The position numbers and the translations under genes were made by a program. From Bryobacteraceae bacterium CoA2 C42 (GTDB lineage Bacteria; Acidobacteriota; Terriglobia; Bryobacterales; Bryobacteraceae): DNA of 64,000 nucleotides. Below are positions 43,339 to 51,562 of the stretch, one piece after another. The notes under the pieces were generated by a model, which saw nothing but the letters and a program-made list of their open reading frames with translations, was not told where the DNA came from and ran no database searches. The stretch spans positions 1 through 64,000 of the forward strand of contig JAINDL010000003.1 in assembly GCA_019931245.1 (NCBI GenBank), in the 5' to 3' direction. Position 1 is the stretch's first letter, and each line of letters starts with the position of its first letter.

Positions 43339-44848
43339 TCCCGCCTGGCTCGGGGCCGCGGCAGCGCTGCTGCTCGCCGCCGCCCCGGGCGAGGCCTCCC
43401 CGGAAACCTGCCGCCCCTGCCACGCCGCCATCACCGCGGCCTACGAGAAGACCGGCATGGGCCGCTCCGTCCAGCAGCGTCCCCTCACCCCGCCCGCGGC
43501 ATTCTACCACCGCCTCTCGAACCGCCATTACACCATCGACGGCGGCCGCCTGCGCCGGCACCAACTCGACCCCGCCGCGCGGCCCATCCAGGTCCTCGAA
43601 AAATCCATCGATCTCGCCATCGGCTCCGGCAACCACGCCGTCACCTTCCTCCACCGCTCCCCGGCCGGGCCGCTCCTCGAACTCCCGCTCTCCTGGTACA
43701 CCAGCCGCAACGGCTACGCCATGTCTCCCGGCTTCGACCGGCCCGACCATCCCGACATGCGCCGCGAAGTTTCGCCCACCTGTCTGTTCTGCCACGCGGC
43801 CTACCCCGACTCCCCCTCCGCCGCCCCGCGCAGCATCGACTGCGCCCGCTGCCACGGCGACGCCCAGGCCCACCTTCACAAGCCGGAGCGCGGCACCATC
43901 CTCAACCCCGCCCGCCTCACCCCGGCCCGCCAGCTCGACCTCTGCCTCCAGTGCCACCTCCAGACCGCCTCGAGCAGCATCCCCGACTCCCTGCTCCAAC
44001 CCGGCCGCGGCGTCTTCTCCTACCGGCCCGGCGAGCCCCTGGCGGACTACAAAATGGTGTTCGATCGCACCGACCCGCCCGCCGCCCGCTTTGAAGTCAA
44101 CCACGCCGGCTACCGGCTCCTCCAATCGGCCTGCTTCCAGAAATCCGGCGGCGCGCTCACCTGCACCACCTGTCACGATCCGCATTCCGCGCAGGCACGC
44201 CCCGCCTGCGCCAACTGCCACCAGACCGAACACGCCCGCCAACCCGCCGCCAATTGCACCGGATGCCACATGCCCCAACGTCGCCCCAGCGACGCCATCC
44301 ACGTCACCGTTACCGACCATTGGATCCAGCGCGAGCCCCGCTTCACCGACCCCGCCGCCGAGGACCACAGCCCCTACCGCGGCCCGGTGATCCCTTTCTA
44401 CACCCCCGCCGATGCGCTCTCCCAGGCCATCGCCAACGTCGGCCCGCTCACCCCGGCCGTACCCGCGCTATACCGCCGCCAGTTGCAGCGGGATCCGAAC
44501 GACGTCGCCACCCTGGCGGCGCTCGGCAACGCTCTCTTCCGCCTTGGGAGACGCCAGGAGGCCCTGCCGGTGCTCGAAAGGGCGCTCACGCTCGATCCCC
44601 GTCACGCCGGCGCGCTCAATACCCTCTCGGTCGCCAGAGCCTCCAGCGGTGACTATCCCGGCGCCCTCGCGCTGCTCGACCGCGCGCGCCGCGCCCACCC
44701 GGACAACTCGCTCGTCTGGTTCAACCTGGGCGTCACCCACGCCGCCCGCGGCGACCGTACGGCCGCCGCCGCCGCGTTCCGCGAAGCCATCCGCCTGCAG
44801 CCCGATCTCTCCGAAGCCCGCGCCCGCCTCGCCGCTCTCGCACCCTGA
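43316..44848 (+). CDS. Seven-haem c-type cytochrome with C-terminal TPR repeats
   Basis: A 510-residue exported protein. After a hydrophobic leader (WLGAAAALLLAAAPGEA) there are seven CxxCH haem c motifs: CRPCH, CLFCH, CARCH, CLQCH, CTTCH, CANCH and CTGCH, spread over roughly residues 30-320. The last third (about 385-510) is TPR: TLAALGNALFRLGRRQEALPVLERALTLDP and SLVWFNLGVTHAARGDRTAAAAAFREAIRLQP. Multihaem cytochromes move electrons in the periplasm, and TPR modules bind partners. The start is TTG 43316 (or GTG 43319) inside the end of the receptor gene; no ribosome site is seen, so translation may be coupled to the receptor. The electron donor or acceptor is unknown. Confidence 0.87.
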   Translation: MVPVCSSNPAWLGAAAALLLAAAPGEASPETCRPCHAAITAAYEKTGMGRSVQQRPLTPPAAFYHRLSNRHYTIDGGRLRRHQLDPAARPIQVLEKSIDLAIGSGNHAVTFLHRSPAGPLLELPLSWYTSRNGYAMSPGFDRPDHPDMRREVSPTCLFCHAAYPDSPSAAPRSIDCARCHGDAQAHLHKPERGTILNPARLTPARQLDLCLQCHLQTASSSIPDSLLQPGRGVFSYRPGEPLADYKMVFDRTDPPAARFEVNHAGYRLLQSACFQKSGGALTCTTCHDPHSAQARPACANCHQTEHARQPAANCTGCHMPQRRPSDAIHVTVTDHWIQREPRFTDPAAEDHSPYRGPVIPFYTPADALSQAIANVGPLTPAVPALYRRQLQRDPNDVATLAALGNALFRLGRRQEALPVLERALTLDPRHAGALNTLSVARASSGDYPGALALLDRARRAHPDNSLVWFNLGVTHAARGDRTAAAAAFREAIRLQPDLSEARARLAALAP

Positions 44849-44864
44849 ACGACCGCCTCCCCCG

Positions 44865-46310
44865 CTACGCCAGTATCCCCTTCACCAGATGGGCCGGCTC
44901 CACGCCCGTCAGCCGCGCCTCCAAGCCCTGGTGCCGGTAGCTGAACCGCTCATGATCGATGCCGAAGCAGTGCAGCAACGTCGCCTGGAAGTCCCGCACA
45001 TGCACCGGATCCTTCACGATGTTGTACGAAAACTCGTCGGTCTCGCCGTGTACCACCCCGCCCTTGATCCCGCCTCCCGCCGCCCAGATGGAGAAGCACC
45101 GCGGATGGTGGTCTCGCCCGTAGTCGGTTGGGGTCAGCTTGCCTTGCGAGTAAATCGTCCGCCCGAACTCGCCGCCGAAAATCACCAGCGTATCGTCGAG
45201 CATACCCCGCGACTTGAGATCGGTGAGCAGCGCGTAGCAGGCCTGGTCGACGTCCTTGCACATCGCGGGCAGCACCTCCGGCACCTCGCGGTGCACGTCC
45301 CAGCCGCGCTGGTAGACCTGCACAAACCGCACGCCGCGCTCGGCCAGGCGCCGCGCCATCAGGCAGGTGTTGGCAAACGATCCGCCCTTGCGCGCCTCCT
45401 CGCCATACAGCTTCCACGTGCTCTCGGGCTCCTTCGACAGGTCGGTCAACTCCGGCACCGACGACTGCATTCGAAACGCCATCTCATACTGCGCAATGCG
45501 CGACCGCGTCTCCGGGTCCACCGACTTTTCGTGCTGAATCTCGTTCAACTCGCCCACGGCGTCCAGCATGCGGCGCCGCACCTCCGGCGCCACGCCCTCC
45601 GGATTGCGCAAAAACAGCACGGGGTCATTCCCGGACCGCAGCGCCACCCCGGCGAACTTCGAAGACAGAAAGCCCGAGCTCCACAGCTTGGCCGAAATGG
45701 CCTGCACCCCGGCGCGCGGATGCGTGTGCGAAGCGTTCAGCACCACAAACGCCGGCAGGTCGGCGTTGATCGAACCTAGCCCGTAAGAGATCCAGGATCC
45801 CGCGCAGGGCCGCCCGGCCACCTGCTGCCCGGTCTGGATGAAGGTAATCGCCGGTTCGTGATTGATCGCCTCGGTGTGCATGGACCGGATGATCGCCATC
45901 TCATCCACCACCTTGGCCGTCCACGGCAGCAGCTCCGAGATCCACGCCCCGGACTTGCCGCTTTGTTGAAACGAGAAGACCGAGGGCGCAATCGGAAAGC
46001 GGCTCTGCCCCGAAGTCATCGTCGTCAGCCGCTGCCCGCGGCGGATGGACTCGGGCAGATCCTTGTCGTACCACTCCTTCATACCAGGCTTGTAGTCGAA
46101 CAGATCAATCTGCGGCGGCGCCCCGACCATGTGCAGATAGATCGCCCGCTTGGCCTTGGGTTTCCAGTGCGGTAAGCCGGGGAGCGCGCCGTCGGCGGCG
46201 CGCACTTCCCGGCCCAGCAGCGAGGCCAGCGCCAGTTGTCCCAGTCCACGGGCGCCGCGGGCGAAAAACTGGCGGCGGGTTTCAGCGAGTATGCAATCGT
46301 CAAGGATCAT
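44865..46310 (-). CDS. DUF1501 family exported protein
   Basis: A 481-residue DUF1501 protein, a relative of the sulfatase/alkaline-phosphatase fold that is abundant in Planctomycetes and Solibacteres and whose reaction is unknown. The twin-arginine-like leader is TRRQFFARGARGLGQLALASLL. Family blocks include AIYLHMVGAPPQIDLFDYKPGM, IRSMHTEAINHEPAITFIQTG, GVRFVQVYQRGWDVH, DTLVIFGGEFGRTIYSQG, DYGRDHHPRCFSIWAAGGGIKGG and FQATLLHCFGIDHERFSYRHQG. It starts eight bases after the PSD1 gene, its almost constant neighbour in other genomes, and is the last gene of the leftward GntR-linked run. The long upstream frame lies inside PSD1 and was discarded. Confidence 0.92.
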   Translation of the reverse strand: MILDDCILAETRRQFFARGARGLGQLALASLLGREVRAADGALPGLPHWKPKAKRAIYLHMVGAPPQIDLFDYKPGMKEWYDKDLPESIRRGQRLTTMTSGQSRFPIAPSVFSFQQSGKSGAWISELLPWTAKVVDEMAIIRSMHTEAINHEPAITFIQTGQQVAGRPCAGSWISYGLGSINADLPAFVVLNASHTHPRAGVQAISAKLWSSGFLSSKFAGVALRSGNDPVLFLRNPEGVAPEVRRRMLDAVGELNEIQHEKSVDPETRSRIAQYEMAFRMQSSVPELTDLSKEPESTWKLYGEEARKGGSFANTCLMARRLAERGVRFVQVYQRGWDVHREVPEVLPAMCKDVDQACYALLTDLKSRGMLDDTLVIFGGEFGRTIYSQGKLTPTDYGRDHHPRCFSIWAAGGGIKGGVVHGETDEFSYNIVKDPVHVRDFQATLLHCFGIDHERFSYRHQGLEARLTGVEPAHLVKGILA

Positions 46311-46318
46311 GGCGCGTC

Positions 46319-49300
46319 CTATTTCACCAGTACTTCGTCTATATTGAACAGTTGATTGGCGGTCATCGTCAGCGCCGCGAGTTCCACCGCCGGCACCGAC
46401 TCCTCCGCCTTCGATTCGCCCTGCGCAATCAGCTTCCGCGCCTGGTCCGGATGGCTGTCGTAGTAGCGCAGGAAGTCCTGATGCGCCTTCCGCGTCACGC
46501 CCAGTTCGCGGGCGTCCAGGTCGCGGGCCGCCAGCCGCAGCGCCATAAACTGAATCTGCTTTTCGATGCTCCCCGGCGCGGCCAGCCGCGCCCGCTGCGC
46601 CAGGTGCCGCGCCGCCTCGACAAACTGCACGTCGTTCATGGTCACCAGCGCCTGCAGCGGCGTGTTGGTGCGCTCCCGCCGTACGGTGCAGTTCTCCCGC
46701 GTGGGCGCGTTCAACACCTCCATCGCCGCCGGCGGTGCGCTCCGCTTCCAGAACGAATAGAGCGAACGGCGGTACAGCGACGGGCCGCTGTCGCGCTGAT
46801 AGAAGCGCGTGTTCGAGCCCAGCATCGCCACCGCTTCCCACACGCCCGGCGGCTGATACGGCTTCACCGAAGGCCCGCCAATCGTCGGGGTCAACAAGCC
46901 GCTGGCCGCCAGCGCGTAATCCCGAATCATTTCGGCATCCATGCGAAAGCGCGGCCCGCGCGACAGCAGCCGGTTCTCGGGATCCTTCTCGATCTTCAAA
47001 GGTGTCGCCACGCCCGCCTGCCGGTAGGTAGCCGAGGTCACCATCAGCTTGTAGAGGTGCTTCATGTCCCATCCGCTCTCGCGGAACTCGACGGCGAGCC
47101 AGTCGAGCAGCTCGGGATGCGAAGGCGGCTCGCCCTGCGACCCGAAATCGTCCGACGTCTTGACGAGCCCGGCGCCGAACAGCTCCTGCCACATCCGGTT
47201 CACCGCCACGCGCGCCGTGAGCGGATGCGCCGGGTCCACCAGCCACTTGGCCAGCCCCAGCCGGTTCTTCGGCAGCGCCGCGCTCATCGGCGGCAGCGCA
47301 TACGGCGTATTGGCCGCCAGCTTCTCGCGCGGCTGATCGTACATGCCGCGGAAGAGAAGATGCGCCGATGGCATCCCGGCCCGTTCGTGCTGCACGTGGG
47401 TCAACGCGCCGCGCCGGACGATCTCGAGCCTCTCGGCATCGAGACTCTGGAGCTCGCCCGCCAGGTCCATAGGGTCGGCAGATTCGCGCGCCAGGTAATA
47501 CTGCCGCAGCCCATCGCGCTCCGCCGCGCTCAGCGCATCCACGCTCTTGCCGCGCGCCAGCTCAATCGCCGGCCACTGCGCGAGCAGCGACGCGTCAGCC
47601 TCGGACAACACGCGGCCATAGACCCGCAGATCCGCAATGGCCCCGCCGTCAAAGGATTGGTCGCCCATCCGGCCGAGCAGAAACGGGGAGAAGTTCCGCA
47701 GCTCGCCCTTGAGCATGCCGCCGCGGCCGCTCCCCTGCGTACCCACCTCCCGGCCGTTGACGAACATCTTGAACCCTTCGGCGGTGCGCTTGCCGTCGTA
47801 GCTGAAGGCCACGTGATACCAGCGCGCGGGTTCAAACCGGTCGACAATCAGGTTGGTGATGGTCAACGCCCGCCCCGCCTGTCCCACCAGCCGGACGCTG
47901 GGCGACCGCCGCGTCAACTCGAAGCTCCAGCCGCGGCCCTTGCTCTTGGCATCGGTCTGGCTGGCCACGATAAAGCTATCCTCGCTCTTGGGCAGGTAGA
48001 ACCACATCGCCGCCGAGAACGGCCGGTCGGCCTGCAGCGCCTCGACATTCGGCAGTTCGAGAAATGACTTGCCGGAGAAGTGAATCGCCTGCCGTCCTGG
48101 GATATGCGCCTCGCCCAGGGTGATCCCCGCCGGGAGTTTCAATTCGGCGGGCTTCCCCTTCACGCGCAGCCGCGGCTCGCCCTGCTGCACCGTCACCGCC
48201 ATCAGCTCATCGGCCGGCTCAAGCGGCGCTTCGATTGACTTCCGCGCCGCGCCCGCCAGCCACTCGGCGAAGGCCGGCTCGGCGCTCGCGCGTGCCGCCT
48301 GCAGCCGCTCCCGCAGCCGCCCCTCTTCGGCGCGTATCTGCTTCCAGCGCTCTTCGTCCTCGCTCTTGGGAATCACCAGCACCGGCGGCGTTTCGGCGAT
48401 ATTGCCGTCCAGCGGCCCCTGCTCCGTGTTCCGGAAGAACGCCGACAGCGCGTAGAAATCGCGCTGGGCAATCGGATCGAACTTATGGTCGTGGCACGCC
48501 GCGCAGCCCACGGTAAGCCCGAGAAATACTGCACCGGTCGTATCCACGCGGTCCTTGGCGTAGATGGCCTCCACCTCCTCGGCAATGGCGCCATCTTCGT
48601 TCGTCGTCGGGTTGCAGCGGTGGAATCCGGTGGCGACAATCTGATCCCGGGTCGGGTTCGGCAGCAGGTCACCCGCAATCTGCTCGACGACAAATTGATC
48701 GAACGGCAGATTCCGGTTGAAGGCGCGGATCACCCAATCGCGATAGGGCCACATCTCCCGGTAGTTATCGATGTGAATGCCGTGCGTATCGGCATAGCGC
48801 GCCGCGTCCAGCCAGTAGCGGGCGCGGTGCTCACCCCATTGGCTGGTCGCCAGCAGGCGGTCCACGTACTCTTCGTAAGCCTTGGGCGATTTGTCGGTCA
48901 GGAACTGCGCCAGCATCTCCGGGGTGGGCGGCAGCCCGGTCAGGTCCAACGCCGCCCGCCGCGCCAGCGCCCGCCGGTCGGCCTCGGCGGCCGGTGGCAA
49001 CCCCGCGGCGTCCAAGCGGGCCAGTACGAAACGGTCAATGGGATTCCGCGCCCAGCGCACGTTGGTCACCGCCGGCGCCGCCGGCCGCGACGGCGCGGCA
49101 AAGGCCCAATGCTCCTTCCACGGCGCCCCCTGCTCAATCCATCGTTTGAGCGTGTCCTTCTGCGCCGCGGTCAATAGCTTTTTGCTATGCGCCGGCGGCA
49201 TCGTCCGGGCCTTGTCGCTGCTCACGATGCGTTGATAGACCAGGCTCGCGGCCGGATCTCCGGGCACGAGCAAGCGCCCCGTCTTGCGTTCGGCGAAGGC

Positions 49301-49507
49301 GCCCTCTTTGGTATCGAGGCGCAGGTCCATCATCCGCGTGCCCTTGTCCGGCCCGTGGCAGTAGAAACAGTTATCGGAGAGGATCGGCCGGACCTCGCGC
49401 TGGAAGTCCACGGCGGCGGGCTTGGCCGGCGGTTGCGCCTGGATTTCCCAAAACGTTAGCCCGGCCAGCAAGGCCACTCCCCCGATCAGCATCTTCCTGT
49501 GGAACAT
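46319..49507 (-). CDS. PSD1 cytochrome-like protein with DUF1549, LamG and DUF1553 domains
   Basis: A 1062-residue exported protein. The leader (MLIGGVALLAGLTFWEIQAQ) is followed by a planctomycete-type cytochrome c domain with C47-F-Y-C-H51 and the start VDFQREVRPILSDN. Next is DUF1549 (NPIDRFVLARLDAAGLPP, YADTHGIHIDNYREMWPYRDWVI, CAACHDHKFDPI), then a concanavalin/LamG-like domain near residues 530-700 (RPFSAAMWFYLPKSED, WYHVAFSYDGKR). DUF1553 closes (NRMWQELFGAGLVKTSDDFGSQGEPPSHPELLDWLA, RRERTNTPLQALVTMND). Biochemical function is unknown; the haem motif suggests electron transfer and LamG suggests glycan contact. ATG 49507 has a GAGAGAGGAG ribosome site. It pairs with DUF1501 downstream. 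Confidence 0.92.
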   Translation of the reverse strand: MFHRKMLIGGVALLAGLTFWEIQAQPPAKPAAVDFQREVRPILSDNCFYCHGPDKGTRMMDLRLDTKEGAFAERKTGRLLVPGDPAASLVYQRIVSSDKARTMPPAHSKKLLTAAQKDTLKRWIEQGAPWKEHWAFAAPSRPAAPAVTNVRWARNPIDRFVLARLDAAGLPPAAEADRRALARRAALDLTGLPPTPEMLAQFLTDKSPKAYEEYVDRLLATSQWGEHRARYWLDAARYADTHGIHIDNYREMWPYRDWVIRAFNRNLPFDQFVVEQIAGDLLPNPTRDQIVATGFHRCNPTTNEDGAIAEEVEAIYAKDRVDTTGAVFLGLTVGCAACHDHKFDPIAQRDFYALSAFFRNTEQGPLDGNIAETPPVLVIPKSEDEERWKQIRAEEGRLRERLQAARASAEPAFAEWLAGAARKSIEAPLEPADELMAVTVQQGEPRLRVKGKPAELKLPAGITLGEAHIPGRQAIHFSGKSFLELPNVEALQADRPFSAAMWFYLPKSEDSFIVASQTDAKSKGRGWSFELTRRSPSVRLVGQAGRALTITNLIVDRFEPARWYHVAFSYDGKRTAEGFKMFVNGREVGTQGSGRGGMLKGELRNFSPFLLGRMGDQSFDGGAIADLRVYGRVLSEADASLLAQWPAIELARGKSVDALSAAERDGLRQYYLARESADPMDLAGELQSLDAERLEIVRRGALTHVQHERAGMPSAHLLFRGMYDQPREKLAANTPYALPPMSAALPKNRLGLAKWLVDPAHPLTARVAVNRMWQELFGAGLVKTSDDFGSQGEPPSHPELLDWLAVEFRESGWDMKHLYKLMVTSATYRQAGVATPLKIEKDPENRLLSRGPRFRMDAEMIRDYALAASGLLTPTIGGPSVKPYQPPGVWEAVAMLGSNTRFYQRDSGPSLYRRSLYSFWKRSAPPAAMEVLNAPTRENCTVRRERTNTPLQALVTMNDVQFVEAARHLAQRARLAAPGSIEKQIQFMALRLAARDLDARELGVTRKAHQDFLRYYDSHPDQARKLIAQGESKAEESVPAVELAALTMTANQLFNIDEVLVK

Positions 49508-49532
49508 CACTCTCACTCCTCTCTCTAGAGAC

Positions 49533-50426
49533 CTACCCCCGGCGAAGCTCCGCCTGCGCCAACCGCCCCGCCAGGTTGGCGTAGGAGCGCCGGGCCGCGT
49601 CCACCGGATCGAAGCCGGGCTGCGTCTGCAGCTGGCGGCTGATCTCCACGAGCATCCATCCACGGTATCGCTTCTCGCGGAGGATCGCGAAATACTCCCG
49701 GTAGTCAATGGTCCCGTCGCCCGGCAGCAGAAAGCGCGGCTGCCCCTCCACCATGCGGCCATCCTTCACCGTCAGAAACGAACTCCGCGGCAGCAGGGTC
49801 TCGAGCGTCGCGCGCAGCGGCAGATCCAGCAGTTGAAAGTGCCCGTAGTCATAAATGCCCGACAGCGCCGGATTCTTCACCTGATCGAGCAGCCAGATCA
49901 GCTTCTCGGGCGTGTTCGAAGCGCTGCCAATGTGCGATTTCACGGCCAGCGGAATCTTCACCTCCGCCGCCACCCGCGCCCAGTCGGCGAGGCGCGCGGC
50001 CATCTTCTGCTTCACCTGCTCCCACTCCGCCGGCCTCCCCCCGAGCACCGTTTGCAGTATGGGCGGCCGCTTCGGCGCGATATCGTGGGCCAGCGCCGCC
50101 GCCGCGCGAATCCGATCCAGCGTCCGTGCGTGCTCGGCCTCGCTTACCAGCGTGTTGCCATTCTCAATCAGCGTCGGCACCGGGAATCGCGCCTCGCGGA
50201 TCCGGCGCCGCGCCGCCGCGTCAAGCCTCGCCGGCTCGCTCGGCCAGCCCGCCATCAGGCAAAGCTCCGCGCCATCGTAGCCAATCTCGCGAATTGTCGC
50301 CAGGGCGCGGTCCACCGCAATCGGCTGCATCGCGTAGGTGCTTGCGTGCAGCCGCACGGCGCCCTTCGTCGCGGCCGCCAGCGGCGCACCCGCCGCCAGC
50401 GCCAGCCACTCCCGCCGCCGCGTCAC
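49533..50426 (-). CDS. TIM-barrel sugar phosphate isomerase/epimerase-like protein
   Basis: A 297-residue protein of the xylose-isomerase-like TIM-barrel (AP endonuclease 2) family with a short exported-looking leader (RRREWLALAAGAPLAAA). Likely metal ligands are Glu in TLIENGN, His in VKSHIGS, Asp and His in IYDYGHFQL, and Glu in LVEISRQL. Members isomerise or epimerise sugars; some act on 3-keto-glycosides or break glycosidic bonds by elimination. The GTG start at 50426 overlaps the stop of the DJ-1 gene (GTGA), so the pair is coupled; the longer frame to 50483 lies inside that gene. Its place between DJ-1 and PSD1 in the run supports a sugar-directed role. Confidence 0.85.
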   Translation of the reverse strand: MTRRREWLALAAGAPLAAATKGAVRLHASTYAMQPIAVDRALATIREIGYDGAELCLMAGWPSEPARLDAAARRRIREARFPVPTLIENGNTLVSEAEHARTLDRIRAAAALAHDIAPKRPPILQTVLGGRPAEWEQVKQKMAARLADWARVAAEVKIPLAVKSHIGSASNTPEKLIWLLDQVKNPALSGIYDYGHFQLLDLPLRATLETLLPRSSFLTVKDGRMVEGQPRFLLPGDGTIDYREYFAILREKRYRGWMLVEISRQLQTQPGFDPVDAARRSYANLAGRLAQAELRRG

Positions 50427-50980
50427 GCCGCGTCGCGCAGCATCTTGATGAACTCGCGCATGAACCAGGGATTGTCGTGCCATGTCCGGCCGCTCACCAT
50501 GTTACCGTCCCGCACGCAGCGTTCGTTGACAAACGTGCCGCCGCAAACCTCCACGTCAAAGCGGCATTTCGGCACCGTCGCCATTCGCCGGCCGCGAATC
50601 ACGTCCGCCGTGGCCACAATCTCCGCGCCGTGGCACACCACCGCCACCGGCTTGTTCTCCGCGAAAAAGTGGCGCGTAATCCGCAGCAGGTCCTCGTCGT
50701 AGCGCAGATACTCCGGCGCCCGCCCTCCGCTCAGAAACAGTCCGGCGTACTCCTCCGGCTTCACGTCCCGGAAGGCGATGTGCGAAGCCAGATGATAGCT
50801 CGGCGACTCCTTGGTCACATCCCAGCCCGGCGGAATCTCGTGCATCACCAGATGGTAGACCCGCTTCTCCGGACCGGCCACGACAGCGTCGTAGTCCTCC
50901 TCCTCCACCCGCCACAGCGGATAGAAGGTATCGAGCGCCTCGGCGGCATCGCCAATCACAATCAGAATCTTTTTGTTCAC
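50423..50980 (-). CDS. DJ-1/PfpI family protein
   Basis: A 185-residue single-domain DJ-1/PfpI protein. The nucleophile elbow is AVVCHGAE with Cys116 and His117, and the supporting acidic residue is Glu14 in DAAEALDTFYP. The family includes proteases, amidases, glyoxalase-like deglycases and isocyanide hydratases, so the reaction cannot be assigned; an isomerase, hydratase or carbonyl-handling activity would fit a sugar-oxidation operon (inference). It is cytoplasmic, with no leader. It starts 15 bases after the subunit-3-like gene, and its TGA overlaps the GTG of the TIM-barrel gene. Confidence 0.9.
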   Translation of the reverse strand: MNKKILIVIGDAAEALDTFYPLWRVEEEDYDAVVAGPEKRVYHLVMHEIPPGWDVTKESPSYHLASHIAFRDVKPEEYAGLFLSGGRAPEYLRYDEDLLRITRHFFAENKPVAVVCHGAEIVATADVIRGRRMATVPKCRFDVEVCGGTFVNERCVRDGNMVSGRTWHDNPWFMREFIKMLRDAA

Positions 50981-50995
50981 TCGGTTCTTAACTCC

Positions 50996-51562
50996 TTACG
51001 GCTTCCACTTCTTGAGCACCTGCTCCAGCGCTTCCACAGGGACCTCATACGTCGTCATGCCCTTGCCGCCCACGTAGCCCACATCGCGGTAGCCCGCCGG
51101 CGACGTGTAGTACCCATCGAGGGTCATCCGCCGCGCCCAGTTGAAAAACTCCGCCCCGGCCTTCCACTCCGGCGGTGTCTTTTCGCGATAGGCCAGCTTT
51201 TCGAGCATCGCCACCTGCGCCGGCTCCGCCGCCTCCGCAAACGCGACCCCGTGCAGATTTCGGCACGCGGCATCGAGCCACGCCAGGCCGCCGTGATAGA
51301 TCCGCGCGATCCGCTCGTTGCCGCGGCACAGCCGGTCAATATACTCGGGCGTTCCCGTCGCCGAGGCCGCCGGCGAGGTCTCATCGGCCGGCAGGATCAG
51401 GTCGCACAACTTCCGCAGCGTGGCGAACTCGTGCGGCGTCAGAAAAATCGACTGCCCCGCGGGCGCTGCCGCGGCCGCCGGCGTGTGTCCCTCGTGCTGC
51501 GCCACCAGCGGAGCCGCCAGCGCTGGCGCCAGGACCGCTCTTCGCGAAACCCCTTTAGACAT
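50996..51562 (-). CDS. Gluconate 2-dehydrogenase subunit 3-like protein with Tat leader
   Basis: A 188-residue protein with a twin-arginine leader (SRRAVLAPALAAPLVAQ) and the body of the gluconate-2-dehydrogenase subunit 3 family: LTPHEFATLRKLCDLILPADETSPAASATGTPEYIDRL, LAWLDAACRNLHG, FFNWARRMTLDGYYTSPAGYRDVGYVGG. In sugar dehydrogenases of this class the small subunit supplies the Tat signal and carries the folded flavoprotein across the membrane. Its start overlaps the end of the GMC oxidoreductase gene by eight bases, matching that partnership. Subunit-3 proteins also appear in glucoside 3-dehydrogenases. Confidence 0.88.
   Translation of the reverse strand: MSKGVSRRAVLAPALAAPLVAQHEGHTPAAAAAPAGQSIFLTPHEFATLRKLCDLILPADETSPAASATGTPEYIDRLCRGNERIARIYHGGLAWLDAACRNLHGVAFAEAAEPAQVAMLEKLAYREKTPPEWKAGAEFFNWARRMTLDGYYTSPAGYRDVGYVGGKGMTTYEVPVEALEQVLKKWKP

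Noticed and set aside
46311-47246. N-terminal extension of the DUF1501 protein
   Set aside because: It runs out of frame through the end of the PSD1 gene; ATG 46310 gives a twin-arginine leader at the expected place.
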